DNA of 36,116 nt from a bacterium CG2_30_37_16 (GCA_001872945.1 MNYC01000026.1:1-36116), one strand, 5' to 3'. Shown: positions 1 to 7,616, counted from the first letter of the stretch. The notes: a model not told the origin generated them from the sequence alone. Translations and numbers: made by a program.

Positions 1-51
1 TCAAAAGTTCAGGTTAAAAATCAAAAGTAAGAAATTAGTGGCAATGCTTAT

Positions 52-222
52 TACTCCCTTCCCGCTGTCTCATGATATTCTTACCAGACGGGTCGTATGA
101 CGAGCGAAGTGAAACGAAGTAGAGAAGCACGAACTTCAAGCCTGTCCTGAGCTTGCCGAAGGGTTCTCCACCCTCTTCGAGGAGTCGAACAATATATACC
201 ATGGTTTAGTGGAAAGGGAGTA
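52..222. repeat. MITE-like element with inverted ends
   Basis: A block of higher GC content than its surroundings is bounded by imperfect inverted ends. The left end is CTCCCTTCCCGCT (54-66). The right end, 208-220, is its reverse complement at 11 of 13 positions. A TA dinucleotide lies directly outside each end (52-53 and 221-222). The interior carries short palindromic GC-rich segments, including 141-162, but no open frame. The size of about 170 bp, the inverted ends and the TA flanks fit a non-autonomous miniature element of the IS630/Tc1-mariner type, which duplicates TA. No transposase is present in the window. The assignment is inference from one copy. Confidence 0.5.
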
Positions 223-254
223 GCTGTTTTATAAATTTTTAAATTTTGAATTGT

Positions 255-282
255 ACTTTTGCCTTTTTACTTTTGCCTTTTG
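255..282. repeat. Two-copy 14-bp tandem repeat
   Basis: ACTTTTGCCTTTTT (255-268) is followed directly by ACTTTTGCCTTTTG (269-282), 13 of 14 bases identical. It lies just beyond the lexA stop codon in pyrimidine-rich sequence. It may be simple low-complexity sequence. Confidence 0.5.
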
Positions 283-287
283 AATTT

Positions 288-866
288 TTATCGGTATTTC
301 CTTATTACCGCCGTCACTACGCCGGCAATATTTAGACTTTCTTTGGGTCTAATAATTTGATATTTCGGATTTGCCGGTACCAAAACAATTTTACCTTGGT
401 GAATTTCGAAAGTTTTAATGGTCCATTCGTTATCGACCTCGGCAATTACAATGTCACCATGCCTTGCCTGCCTTCCTTTTTCAATTAAAACTAAGTCCCC
501 GGGTTTTATGCCGGCTCCTATCATAGAATCCCCGGACACCTTAAGAATAAAAGTGGCTTCTTTTTTTCTAATTAAATAATCGTCAAGGGTAATTGTGTCG
601 GCCAGTTCTTCTTCGGCGGGGGAGGGAAAGCCCGCTTCCACCGTGCCCAAAATTTTAATTCCGGAAATTATATTACCGGGCACAAGATGACCGTAATCAT
701 CTCTTTTAAGAAAGCCTTCCTCAACAAACTTTTTTACTATAAAAAAGATGGAGTTTTTGGATTTTAGAGAAAATAGAGAAGTCATTTCGGAATAGGTGGG
801 CAGTCTTTTATTAGTATTGAAAAAATCTGCCAGTTGTATTTTTCTTTTATTGTAAATTTTATCCAT
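288..866 (-). CDS. lexA: LexA, SOS-response repressor
   Basis: Self-cleaving repressor of the DNA-damage response. The protein (192 aa from this start) has an N-terminal winged-helix domain and a C-terminal S24 peptidase domain. The Ala-Gly cleavage site lies in GTVEAGFPSP (residues 78-79). The catalytic serine is in VSGDSM (Ser114) and the catalytic lysine in WTIKTF (Lys151). All key residues are present and the length is close to the usual 200. The frame is open upstream to a TTG at 902, but that stretch contains the promoter and the operator, so the ATG at 866 is the sensible start. The gene appears monocistronic and autoregulated through the operator at 882-893. Confidence 0.93.
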   Translation of the reverse strand: MDKIYNKRKIQLADFFNTNKRLPTYSEMTSLFSLKSKNSIFFIVKKFVEEGFLKRDDYGHLVPGNIISGIKILGTVEAGFPSPAEEELADTITLDDYLIRKKEATFILKVSGDSMIGAGIKPGDLVLIEKGRQARHGDIVIAEVDNEWTIKTFEIHQGKIVLVPANPKYQIIRPKESLNIAGVVTAVIRKYR

Positions 867-872
867 AACCCA

Positions 873-902
873 ATAATAATAGAACGAACGTTCTGTTGTC
901 AA
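873..902 (-). promoter_or_regulatory. lexA promoter with SOS box; leaderless start
   Basis: On the minus strand TTGACA (897-902) is followed after 18 bp by TATTAT (873-878), which ends 6 nt before the lexA ATG. Transcription should therefore start at or next to the ATG. Inside the spacer lies the palindrome AGAACGAACGTTCT (881-894), an exact fit to the GAAC-N4-GTTC LexA/DinR box known from Gram-positive bacteria. LexA bound there would cover both the -35 and -10 elements. Confidence 0.85.
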
Positions 903-914
903 TATAAAAAAAGA

Positions 915-957
915 GTTTTAGAAAATTAGTAAGCTATTTTATTAGCATTTCTAAAAC
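915..957 (-). terminator. Terminator of the unknown gene at 968-1357
   Basis: On the minus strand GTTTTAGAAA (948-957) pairs perfectly with TTTCTAAAAC (915-924) and is followed by CTCTTTTTTTAT. The loop is long (23 nt). It separates the unknown gene from the lexA promoter. Confidence 0.7.
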
Positions 958-967
958 CCCTAAGGAA

Positions 968-1357
968 TTAATAACTGTTTTTAATGTGCAGGTTATGAAA
1001 ACGTTTGTCATCAAACAGTTTAATTTGCTCGCATTTTGTACTAACTGGCAGTTCTTCTATCTCTGGAGTTTGTTCTTTGTTTGTGGTCCATTTCGCTATT
1101 CCAATTATATTAATCTCTACATTTTTCTTGAGGTTTCTTTGATGATCGTTCCAGAGGGTGAGGAAAGGAATATTTCTTTTAGGATTTTCTTTCTTCATTT
1201 TTTCCCTGGCTTGATGCAAAGCTCCTCTCACATAGCTATTAAAGCAGTTTTTTGCCATCATGTTCGCCGTTTCCTCGGATACCACTATTTTAGTAGAAAA
1301 TCCCAGAACATTTACTGATATCTCGACTACAGTGTCTTGTTTTCTTTCCTTTTGCAA
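968..1357 (-). CDS. Unknown protein, 129 aa
   Basis: I do not recognise a family. The protein is basic and soluble-looking. It has a beta-rich N-terminal part (TVVEISVNVLGFSTKIVV) and a helical, lysine/arginine-rich middle. The start is TTG at 1357, chosen because a strong Shine-Dalgarno (AGGAGGGG) lies at the right distance upstream and a stop codon in frame lies just before it. A consensus promoter precedes it at 1403-1431 and a terminator follows, so it forms its own transcription unit. The opposite strand also holds an open frame here (986-1318), but without a ribosome binding site or promoter. Confidence 0.7.
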   Translation of the reverse strand: MQKERKQDTVVEISVNVLGFSTKIVVSEETANMMAKNCFNSYVRGALHQAREKMKKENPKRNIPFLTLWNDHQRNLKKNVEINIIGIAKWTTNKEQTPEIEELPVSTKCEQIKLFDDKRFHNLHIKNSY

Positions 1358-1402
1358 AACTCATCACCCCTCCTAAATTGTAAAAGACCTAAACGCTAGT
1401 TT

Positions 1403-1431
1403 ATTATATAACATCATTATCGCTTTGTCAA
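1403..1431 (-). promoter_or_regulatory. Consensus sigma-70-type promoter
   Basis: TTGACA (1426-1431) and TATAAT (1403-1408) on the minus strand, both perfect, are separated by exactly 17 bp. The leader is about 40 nt and ends in AGGAGGGG. AAAC and GTTT half-sites (1391-1402) lie next to the expected transcription start. Confidence 0.9.
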
Positions 1432-1460
1432 ATTTTTTTCCTTCTGTTTTTTTGCTTTGC

Positions 1461-1489
1461 TGGACAAAATAATCTGGTGGGTTTATTAT
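1461..1489 (+). promoter_or_regulatory. Promoter giving a leaderless transcript
   Basis: TGGACA (1461-1466), a 17-bp spacer and TATTAT (1484-1489). The -10 box ends 6 nt before the ATG at 1496. Confidence 0.75.
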
Positions 1490-1495
1490 AAAAAC

Positions 1496-1876
1496 ATGGA
1501 TGAGGAATTACAGAGTTTAGAAGAAAAAAGAGAACAGCAGCTTTACGGCAAAAGCGCAGAGCTTATTGAAGCGGGTGAATTTACCAAAGATATTAATTTT
1601 GGCGAAATCGAAAAAAAGGATTTGCTGTATAAATGCTGTCATTACGGTTTGCCGATTATTTTTAACGTTACGGCAATGGCGATCATAATTGCCAATATGG
1701 CCAAATTTCAACCATCTGTTTTTAATATCCTTCTTACTTTAATTGTTTTAAGTATTTGGGTGTCAATCAGTCATATTTTGTCTTATTTAACTAAGAAAAG
1801 TTTCTTTTTATTCTTTTTACTTGTTGGTCTGCCGGGTCTTTGCTATGCAATTTTCTCAATATTTTTTTATAAGTAA
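1496..1876 (+). CDS. Small unknown membrane protein, 126 aa
   Basis: No family recognised. The N-terminal third is charged and probably cytoplasmic (MDEELQSLEEKREQQ). The remainder holds about three hydrophobic segments: LPIIFNVTAMAIIIANMA, FNILLTLIVLSIWVSISHIL and FFLFFLLVGLPGLCYAIFSI. The frame is open upstream to a TTG at 1457, but the ATG at 1496 is preferred because a promoter covers the extension and its -10 box ends 6 nt before this ATG. The next gene, a metallo-hydrolase, starts 3 nt after the stop, so the two are probably co-transcribed. Confidence 0.7.
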   Translation: MDEELQSLEEKREQQLYGKSAELIEAGEFTKDINFGEIEKKDLLYKCCHYGLPIIFNVTAMAIIIANMAKFQPSVFNILLTLIVLSIWVSISHILSYLTKKSFFLFFLLVGLPGLCYAIFSIFFYK

Positions 1877-1879
1877 ACC

Positions 1880-2473
1880 ATGGAACTAAAAACAATAAAA
1901 GTCGGTCCCATAAGGACTAATTGCTATATTATAAAGAAGAACGACAAGACTCTTGTTATTGATCCGGGTGAAGATGCGGAGAAAATTTTAAAAATCAGTG
2001 GAAAAATAGACTATGTTTTACTTACTCATGGTCATTTCGATCATGTGGGGGCCTTAAAAAAGTTAAAAGAAAATAATAGTTTAACAAAGATTTATTTGCA
2101 AAAGGAAGCTTTAGGCGAATACAAAAAGGCTAATCTTTTTGCCGGTTTTGTGGGGCAACGAATTGATAAGCCGCCAAAGCCGGATGTCATCTACCAAGAG
2201 TTGCCCAATTTAATTAATGGCCTTGAGATTATAAAAACGCCGGGCCATACGAAGGGATCGATTTGTTTTTTGCTTAATGGTTATTTATTTTCAGGAGATA
2301 CTTTGTTTAAAGGGACTTATGGCAGGGTGGATTTGCCGTATTCGAATCCCGAAGACATGTTGGAGTCTTTAAAAAAATTGAGTCAGCTTGATGATGATCT
2401 AAAAATTATGCCAGGCCATGGTGATGGCTCGATATTAAAAAAAGAAAAGCCTTGGATTAAGGCTTTATTTTAG
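1880..2473 (+). CDS. Metallo-beta-lactamase-fold hydrolase, glyoxalase II-like
   Basis: A 197-aa protein of the MBL-fold thioesterase/glyoxalase II-like group. The metal ligands are visible: THGHFDH (His50, His52, Asp54, His55), GHTKGS (His123), FSGDTLF (Asp140) and MPGHGD (His180). Length and motif spacing fit the short YcbL-like members that lack the C-terminal substrate domain of true glyoxalase II. The substrate cannot be predicted; a glutathione thioester is unlikely in such a reduced genome. The gene follows the small membrane protein after 3 nt and has no clear ribosome binding site. Its last codons overlap a terminator hairpin at 2446-2466. Confidence 0.85.
   Translation: MELKTIKVGPIRTNCYIIKKNDKTLVIDPGEDAEKILKISGKIDYVLLTHGHFDHVGALKKLKENNSLTKIYLQKEALGEYKKANLFAGFVGQRIDKPPKPDVIYQELPNLINGLEIIKTPGHTKGSICFLLNGYLFSGDTLFKGTYGRVDLPYSNPEDMLESLKKLSQLDDDLKIMPGHGDGSILKKEKPWIKALF
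2446..2466. terminator. Hairpin terminator overlapping a CDS 3' end
   Basis: AAAGCCTT (2446-2453), loop GGATT, AAGGCTTT (2459-2466), then ATTTTAG. The hairpin lies inside the last codons of the hydrolase gene. The convergent receiver gene ends at 2488, and on the minus strand the hairpin is followed by a T-rich stretch, so it may act both ways. Confidence 0.65.
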
Positions 2474-2487
2474 GAATCTTGAAGTTT

Positions 2488-2889
2488 TTATAACTCGAAG
2501 GCGCGACCGACAATGCTTCCCTTTGAGTCTAAAACCTCTTTAACGGTTTCAACAACTTCTTCGGGCGTATGTTCAACTTTAACCATAAATTCGGTTGCCC
2601 CTCTTAGGAACCCTTCCGTAATGTTATCCATATCTCCATAATTTGTCAGGATAATAATTGGGATTTCTTTGGTTTCTTTATGTTTTCGCAGTTTCTTTAA
2701 AACTTCAAATCCGTTCATTAAAGGCAACATTACGTCTAGAAGAATAATGTCTGGTTTAATTTCTTTGGCTAGTCTTAACCCAGAAGGGCCATCGCTGGCA
2801 ATTTGAGCTTTAAATTTTTCTATCTCAAACTTGGACTTATATAGCTTTGCCAAAGAATCATCATCTTCAACTATTAACACTGTAACCAT
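2488..2889 (-). CDS. Stand-alone response-regulator receiver (CheY-like)
   Basis: A 133-aa single receiver domain. Acidic residues EDDD lie at 8-11, the phosphoacceptor is Asp52 (LLDVML), the conserved Thr is in IIILTNYG and the Lys in FMVKVEHTPEEVV. There is no DNA-binding or enzymatic output domain, so it must signal by protein contact. No kinase is adjacent; two kinases occur elsewhere in the window. The C-terminal pattern closely resembles the other two receivers (6036 and 32084). Its promoter is at 2896-2924 and the mRNA should be leaderless. Confidence 0.88.
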   Translation of the reverse strand: MVTVLIVEDDDSLAKLYKSKFEIEKFKAQIASDGPSGLRLAKEIKPDIILLDVMLPLMNGFEVLKKLRKHKETKEIPIIILTNYGDMDNITEGFLRGATEFMVKVEHTPEEVVETVKEVLDSKGSIVGRAFEL

Positions 2890-2895
2890 ATTTTA

Positions 2896-2924
2896 AGTAT
2901 AATTCCATTATTATATTATTTCAA
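2896..2924 (-). promoter_or_regulatory. Promoter giving a leaderless transcript
   Basis: TTGAAA (2919-2924), 17 bp, TATACT (2896-2901), then 6 nt to the ATG at 2889. Confidence 0.8.
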
Positions 2925-3643
2925 CAAGTATCTTTTATTTGAGCTTGTTTTAATGAGCCATCGGCGGCTTTGTATAAAAATAACCCAATTAGTATTAGCC
3001 ATAAGCCCGATAGGCCGGTAATAACAATAGAATATAAGCCAATTGAAACAAATGTCAGAGCAATAATTTTTCCTAAAGCTGCTGCAATTTTCGTGCTTTT
3101 TAAAAAGTTGCCGGAAATATACCAGATAAATGATCTAAATATCCTTCCGCCGTCCATGGGAAACCCCGGGATTAAATTGAAAAAAGCCAGAATTAAATTG
3201 ATGTTAAATAAAAAAAGACCGGGAAGGTGCAAATATTGATAATTTTCAAAAATTTGGCTGAATATGAAAAAAAATAGAGCCAAAAAAAGGCTGGAAGCGG
3301 GACCAAGAACCGATATTCTAAATTCGGTTCCCGGTGTTTTGGGTTCATCATCAATTAGGGCAGCGCCGCCAAAAACGAAAAGCGTAATTTTTTTTACAGC
3401 CAAACCTTCTTTTATGGCAATTATCGAGTGAGCTAATTCATGAAAGATGACCGAAGAAAAAAATAAAATTGCCGTAACAACGGAAAGGGTGATGTTTATA
3501 TTGAAAGTAATGCCGGGAAGATTTAATTTATAAAGGCTGGTTGATAGGGTCCAAACGACAAAGAAGAAAATTATAAACCATGAGGCATCCAGTTCAATAC
3601 TTATTCCAAAAATTTTAAACAGTTTAAATGATTTTGAGAACAT
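2921..3643 (-). CDS. Site-2 protease family (M50) membrane metalloprotease
   Basis: Intramembrane zinc protease. HELAH (residues 68-72 from this start) is the HExxH zinc site, and NLIPGFPMDGGR carries the Asp third ligand (Asp164). Several hydrophobic segments surround both motifs. The C-terminal CBS domains found in many group-3 S2P proteases are absent, making it about 240 aa. The start is uncertain: the frame is open to a TTG at 3697, but ATG 3643 begins the conserved FKIFGISIELDASW region. A TATAAT-like box lies between the two. The rhomboid protease gene lies immediately upstream on the same strand, so two different intramembrane proteases are paired. Its 3' end abuts the promoter of the receiver gene at 2889. 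Confidence 0.85.
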   Translation of the reverse strand: MFSKSFKLFKIFGISIELDASWFIIFFFVVWTLSTSLYKLNLPGITFNINITLSVVTAILFFSSVIFHELAHSIIAIKEGLAVKKITLFVFGGAALIDDEPKTPGTEFRISVLGPASSLFLALFFFIFSQIFENYQYLHLPGLFLFNINLILAFFNLIPGFPMDGGRIFRSFIWYISGNFLKSTKIAAALGKIIALTFVSIGLYSIVITGLSGLWLILIGLFLYKAADGSLKQAQIKDTC

Positions 3644-3729
3644 AATAAAAATTAGCTTTCTTTTAGTCTTGGAAGCATTATAAATAAATAGAGGCAAGTA
3701 TTTATTGGAGGATTCTACAAAAAATTAAG

Positions 3730-4386
3730 TCATTTTTTGGATATTGCTTTGTAATAGATAGATATAACGAGTCCAAACAGAAAGCCGGCTATGTGAGCCC
3801 AGTAAGCAATAAGACTTTCGGTTATGGTTGTATCAAGCGAGTAGAGTCCGTTCAAAAGTTGCAAAATAAACCAGAACCCAAGCACAATATAAGCGGGGAC
3901 TTCGATTAGAGTGACAAATATAACGATAAACACAAGGGTTAGTATTTTCGATCTTGGGAATAAAAGGATATAGCTGCCCAAAACTCCGGCAATTGCACCT
4001 GAAGCTCCAATAATAGGAGTGGCGGATGCCGGACCCGCGGTATATTGGGCAAATGCGGCAATAAAGGCTGCAGCCAAATAAAATAATAGAAATTTAAAAT
4101 GCCCGAATTTGTCCTCGACATTATCTCCGAAAACGATTAAAAACCACATATTCCCCAATATGTGTAACCAACCGCCGTGTAGAAAAGCGCTAGTTAAGAA
4201 CGGGTAAAGAGAATAATAATTGTTAAAATTTACATTCGCTGGAATTAAAGCATATTTTTCCACAAACGTATCGAGACCGGTGGCAAGAGTTAACTCCTGA
4301 ATAAAGATTAGGATGTTTAAAAAAACAATTAAATAAGTGACAAAAGGAAAAGTTTTAGAGGGGATGTTGTCTTTTAGTGGAAACAT
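3730..4386 (-). CDS. Rhomboid family intramembrane serine protease
   Basis: A 218-aa protein with six to seven membrane segments. The catalytic serine is in GASGAIAG (Ser129) and the catalytic histidine in AHIAGFLFG (His198). The L1-loop/TM2 signature HGGWLHILGNMWFL is intact at residues 70-83. It cleaves membrane-spanning substrates, which are unknown here. A TAAAAT -10 box (4393-4398) ends 6 nt before the ATG, but the -35 is weak. The S2P-type protease gene follows after a short gap and is probably co-transcribed, although regulated cascades normally place such proteases in separate loci. Confidence 0.9.
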   Translation of the reverse strand: MFPLKDNIPSKTFPFVTYLIVFLNILIFIQELTLATGLDTFVEKYALIPANVNFNNYYSLYPFLTSAFLHGGWLHILGNMWFLIVFGDNVEDKFGHFKFLLFYLAAAFIAAFAQYTAGPASATPIIGASGAIAGVLGSYILLFPRSKILTLVFIVIFVTLIEVPAYIVLGFWFILQLLNGLYSLDTTITESLIAYWAHIAGFLFGLVISIYYKAISKK

Positions 4387-4452
4387 ATTTATATTTTACG
4401 CTAAAAAAAACAAAAAACATCCAAGGTTTTGCAGAATTTATAGTGCTTATGA

Positions 4453-4481
4453 TTGAAAAAATCGCGATTTTAAGGTAAATT
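4453..4481 (+). promoter_or_regulatory. Sensor-kinase operon promoter with central palindrome
   Basis: TTGAAA (4453-4458), 17 bp, TAAATT (4476-4481), then 6 nt to the ATG at 4488. A perfect 14-bp palindrome AAAATCGCGATTTT (4458-4471) fills the spacer, the same position the SOS box occupies in the lexA promoter. It is a good operator candidate. Confidence 0.75.
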
Positions 4482-4487
4482 ATAGGC

Positions 4488-6020
4488 ATGCTGAAATTTA
4501 ATATTACAAAAAGAGAAATTGACAAAATTATTCATGAAAATAAGCTACTTTTTGAGACCCTAGAAAAGGAAAAAAAAGAATTAAAGCTTATTCAAAACTC
4601 AATGCAAGACGGCTTGATTATTTTAGATACAAAGGGAACGGTTTTGAGTTGCAATGACTCTGTAAAAAAAATGTTGGGCATGAAAGATTGTTTCATTGGC
4701 GCAAAGAGGGATTTAAATAATATTCAAGAATTCTTTAATAAAAAAATAATTTTTGGAAAAGATGCACCGGCTACTTTTGATGAAATAGTAAATCTTAATA
4801 AAAGAAAGATTGATTATAATATAATAGCTATTGATGACAAGGGTGGGGAAACTATTTTGCATGTAATTATCTCACCCATAATCGAAAATAAAGAAGTGGT
4901 CGGAATTTTGGCGAGCCATAGGGACATTACAGAGTTGGAAAATGAAAAAAGGAATGCAAAAATTGAAAAACGCAAATGGGAAGCCGTTTTTGATCATACG
5001 GCAGATGGAGTAGTCGTGATTACAAATAGGAATCGTTTGATTGTTGGCGCCAATCCGGCTTTTGAAAAAATTATTGGGTTTAGAGAAGCAGAGATGGTCG
5101 GGAAAGATATTCATGGATATATGGAGATTCATGAATCTGATAGAGAAGATGAGTGTTTAATAAAAAAATCGATAGAAAGAAACGGGGAGGAAATTGAGGG
5201 ATTATTAAAAAGAAGTAACGGAGAACATTTTTGGGCGGCATTGACGGCGTCTTCTGTAGCCGATCATAGCATCTATCACGAAGGTTTAATTATAATTACT
5301 GTAAGAGATATAACCAAAGAGAAAGAAATCGAGCAAACAAAAAATGAATTTATTTCTATTGTTTCTCATGAGCTTCGGACTCCGCTAACAGCAATTAAAG
5401 GTTATTTATCTATGATGATAAAGGGGGATTCCGGTCCTTTAGAGCCAAAGCAATTACATTTTTTAAATAGAATTTATCTTAGTACCGAAAGAATGGTTAA
5501 TTTGGCAGAGGATTTACTAGTAATAAATAGGCTGGAAACAAATAGGCTTGTTTTAAATATGATTCCATTAGATTTGCCAAAGATTCTAAATGAAGTTCTT
5601 GATGAGCTGGCGCTTAAAGGTCTCTCGAGGCAAATATCTTTAAATCAGATAGTCTCAAAAAACATCCCTAAGGTTTTGGCCGATTCGGATAGATTAAGAC
5701 AAGTTCTATTTAACCTCATTGATAATGCCATTAAGTATAGTTACAACGGTTCAAGAGTTGATATTACTGTTAGTGCGGAAAATGACTTCATTCAAGTACA
5801 AATAAAAGATAGCGGAGTGGGCATTTCGGATTTCGATCGGGAAAAATTGTTCAAAAAATTTGTTCGAATTCAAAATGAATTGAGCATAAAGGCAGGAGGA
5901 TCCGGGCTGGGACTTTATATAACAAAAAATCTAATAGAAGCCCAAGGTGGAAGCATAGTGGTTGAAAGTGAAATTGGAAAAGGTTCAACATTTATAATTA
6001 AATTACCAAAGAATAAATAA
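4488..6020 (+). CDS. PAS-PAS sensor histidine kinase, soluble
   Basis: A 510-aa kinase without membrane segments, so probably a cytoplasmic sensor. A short N-terminal coiled coil (about 10-35) is followed by PAS 1 (about 38-150) and PAS 2 (about 160-280, DGVVVITNRNRLIVGANPAF). The HisKA domain contains FISIVSHELRTPLTAI with phosphoacceptor His294. The HATPase domain carries the N box (NLIDNAIKYS, Asn413), DSGVGI (441-446) and GGSGLGLYI (470-478). All catalytic motifs are present. The ligand is unknown; no obvious cofactor Cys/His sites stand out. A receiver gene follows after 15 nt, its likely partner, and recO comes next, which hints at a link to DNA damage or growth state. Confidence 0.92.
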   Translation: MLKFNITKREIDKIIHENKLLFETLEKEKKELKLIQNSMQDGLIILDTKGTVLSCNDSVKKMLGMKDCFIGAKRDLNNIQEFFNKKIIFGKDAPATFDEIVNLNKRKIDYNIIAIDDKGGETILHVIISPIIENKEVVGILASHRDITELENEKRNAKIEKRKWEAVFDHTADGVVVITNRNRLIVGANPAFEKIIGFREAEMVGKDIHGYMEIHESDREDECLIKKSIERNGEEIEGLLKRSNGEHFWAALTASSVADHSIYHEGLIIITVRDITKEKEIEQTKNEFISIVSHELRTPLTAIKGYLSMMIKGDSGPLEPKQLHFLNRIYLSTERMVNLAEDLLVINRLETNRLVLNMIPLDLPKILNEVLDELALKGLSRQISLNQIVSKNIPKVLADSDRLRQVLFNLIDNAIKYSYNGSRVDITVSAENDFIQVQIKDSGVGISDFDREKLFKKFVRIQNELSIKAGGSGLGLYITKNLIEAQGGSIVVESEIGKGSTFIIKLPKNK

Positions 6021-6035
6021 TAAGGAGAATAAAAA

Positions 6036-6416
6036 ATGTCTCAGAAAATATTAATAGTTGAAGATGACGCAATATTAGTGGAAATGTATCAAACCAAATT
6101 TGAAATGGAGGGGTTCGAAGTAACAACGGCATATTCAGGGAAGGAAGCGCTTCAAAAGCTTAAAGAAGGTTTCGTGCCCGATCTTATCGTGCTTGATATT
6201 TTAATGCCCGACGTTAATGGCTTCGAGGTTTTAAAAGAAATGAAACAAGAGCCAAATTATAGGCAGATTCCGGTAATTATGCTTACAAATTTGGGCGAAT
6301 CCAAAATTGACATGAATAAAGAACTGTCTTATGCCTTAGGCGTTAGGGATTTTCTTATTAAGTCCAAGCATACTCCCGATGAAATAGTTGAAAAAATTAG
6401 GCAGGTTTTGTCTTAG
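6036..6416 (+). CDS. Stand-alone receiver, partner of the upstream kinase
   Basis: A 126-aa CheY-like receiver: EDD at 9-11, phosphoacceptor Asp54 (VLDILMPD), Thr84 in IMLTNLG and Lys109 in FLIKSKHTPDEIV. No output domain. It is translated from a Shine-Dalgarno (AAGGAG) 15 nt after the kinase stop. The stop codon is directly followed by the recO ATG, so translation is probably coupled. Strong similarity to the receivers at 2488 and 32084 suggests recent paralogues. Confidence 0.92.
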   Translation: MSQKILIVEDDAILVEMYQTKFEMEGFEVTTAYSGKEALQKLKEGFVPDLIVLDILMPDVNGFEVLKEMKQEPNYRQIPVIMLTNLGESKIDMNKELSYALGVRDFLIKSKHTPDEIVEKIRQVLS

Positions 6417-7154
6417 ATGACTTACAAGACCCAAGGCGTAGTCATAAGGAGGTCAAATTACAAAGAAGCGGATTTTTTAATTAAGCTTTTTACTAAGGAA
6501 AAAGGTAAAATTGCCGTAATTGCTAAAGGAGCAAGAAAAATTAAAAGTAAGCTCGGAAGCAGCCTAGAACCCTTTTATTTAAACGAGTATATGTTAGCGG
6601 AAGGAAAAACTTTGGATACTGTATGCAGCAGTCAGCCAAAAAAAAGACGACTCTTCTTAAGAAATGATTTAAGGAAAATGGCTTATGCATATTATTTATC
6701 GGAAATTATTGATAAATTGCTCCCGGAAAGAGAAAGGAATCTGAAAATATACGATTTATATAATGATGCATTAGACTTTTTAGAGCAGGACGAGGAACTG
6801 GCGGCAGTATATTTCGAATTAAATATATTCAAGATCTTAGGTTTTGGACCGGTGACGGACAATTGCGTCAGTTGTCATGAGGATATTTTAGAATCTGACA
6901 GTTGCGGCTTGTCTTGTGACTTTGGTGGAACAATATGCCCAGACTGCATAAAAAAGGGCTTAAGGTATCAGGATATTTCGATTGGAGCGATAAAATATAT
7001 GAGGATACTTAGCAGATTTGATTTATCAGTTGCTTTAAAAGTTCGAGAAAAAGAAAAAATGATTAGAGCAATTAGGTCATTTAATAAAGAATATTTAAAA
7101 ATAATTTCTCATTATCCAATTAAAACTGAAAAATTTATTGCTAATTTAAGTTAA
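6417..7154 (+). CDS. recO: DNA repair protein RecO
   Basis: RecO loads RecA at gaps in the RecFOR pathway and anneals single strands. The 245-aa protein has the N-terminal OB fold (TYKTQGVVIRRSNYKEADFL, then LFTKEKGKIAVIAKGARK). The C-terminal part has a zinc-finger pattern: Cys150-x2-Cys153 and Cys174-x2-Cys177, with extra cysteines at 163 and 167. The start ATG abuts the receiver stop codon. Being in one operon with a two-component pair is unusual. RecF and RecR are not in this window. Confidence 0.9.
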   Translation: MTYKTQGVVIRRSNYKEADFLIKLFTKEKGKIAVIAKGARKIKSKLGSSLEPFYLNEYMLAEGKTLDTVCSSQPKKRRLFLRNDLRKMAYAYYLSEIIDKLLPERERNLKIYDLYNDALDFLEQDEELAAVYFELNIFKILGFGPVTDNCVSCHEDILESDSCGLSCDFGGTICPDCIKKGLRYQDISIGAIKYMRILSRFDLSVALKVREKEKMIRAIRSFNKEYLKIISHYPIKTEKFIANLS

Positions 7155-7165
7155 AAAGGGATGAC

Positions 7166-7513
7166 ATGAAAGAAAAAAACAACAAACAAAAAAAATGGAA
7201 CAGCGAGAACTTGGGAGGGAAAGCCAGTCTCTCATGGACTTTAGCAGATTTCGAGATTTGGGAAGAAGAACCGCCTGATTGTCTTCTGAAGTATCAAGGT
7301 AAAACGGAAGGTCAGTTAATGTCTGATGCAGAAATTGAGGATTGGGCGGCTGATAATTTTAAAGCTCTGTCGGTATTAAAAGAAGAAAATAGTGAAACTT
7401 TTGAAAGGGTTTATCAAGATTTCTTAAGCGATCTCATCTATTTAAAGCAGCTTGGGAGAATTGAGGAAGAAATTTTTGACGAACTCTCCAACCGAGATAT
7501 TTATGATTTTTAA
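7166..7513 (+). CDS. Unknown acidic protein, 115 aa
   Basis: No family recognised. The start is basic (KEKNNKQKKW) and the rest strongly acidic and helical, with several Trp residues (WTLADFEIWEEEPPD, IEDWAADNF). No membrane segment. It is the last gene of the kinase-receiver-recO operon, with 11 nt after recO and a weak AAAGGG ribosome binding site. A clear terminator follows. Confidence 0.7.
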   Translation: MKEKNNKQKKWNSENLGGKASLSWTLADFEIWEEEPPDCLLKYQGKTEGQLMSDAEIEDWAADNFKALSVLKEENSETFERVYQDFLSDLIYLKQLGRIEEEIFDELSNRDIYDF

Positions 7514-7533
7514 ATAAGGTTAAATTTCCTATT

Positions 7534-7562
7534 AAAATCTCCCTTACTGGGAGATTTTTGGT
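7534..7562 (+). terminator. Rho-independent terminator
   Basis: AAAATCTCCC (7534-7543), loop TTACT, GGGAGATTTT (7549-7558), 10 perfect pairs ending in a T run. It closes the kinase-recO operon. Confidence 0.85.
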
Positions 7563-7616
7563 TAAAGAGTCTGAACATACTCTCATTTTTCAAAAATGCC
7601 AATATATCACATAGCT

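Noticed and set aside
288-902. Longer LexA starting at TTG 902
   Set aside because: The extra 12 codons consist of the -35 box, the SOS box and the -10 box; such a start could not be transcribed from this promoter.
986-1318. Plus-strand open frame of 110 codons opposite the unknown gene
   Set aside because: No ribosome site or promoter; the minus-strand frame has a consensus promoter, strong Shine-Dalgarno and terminator.
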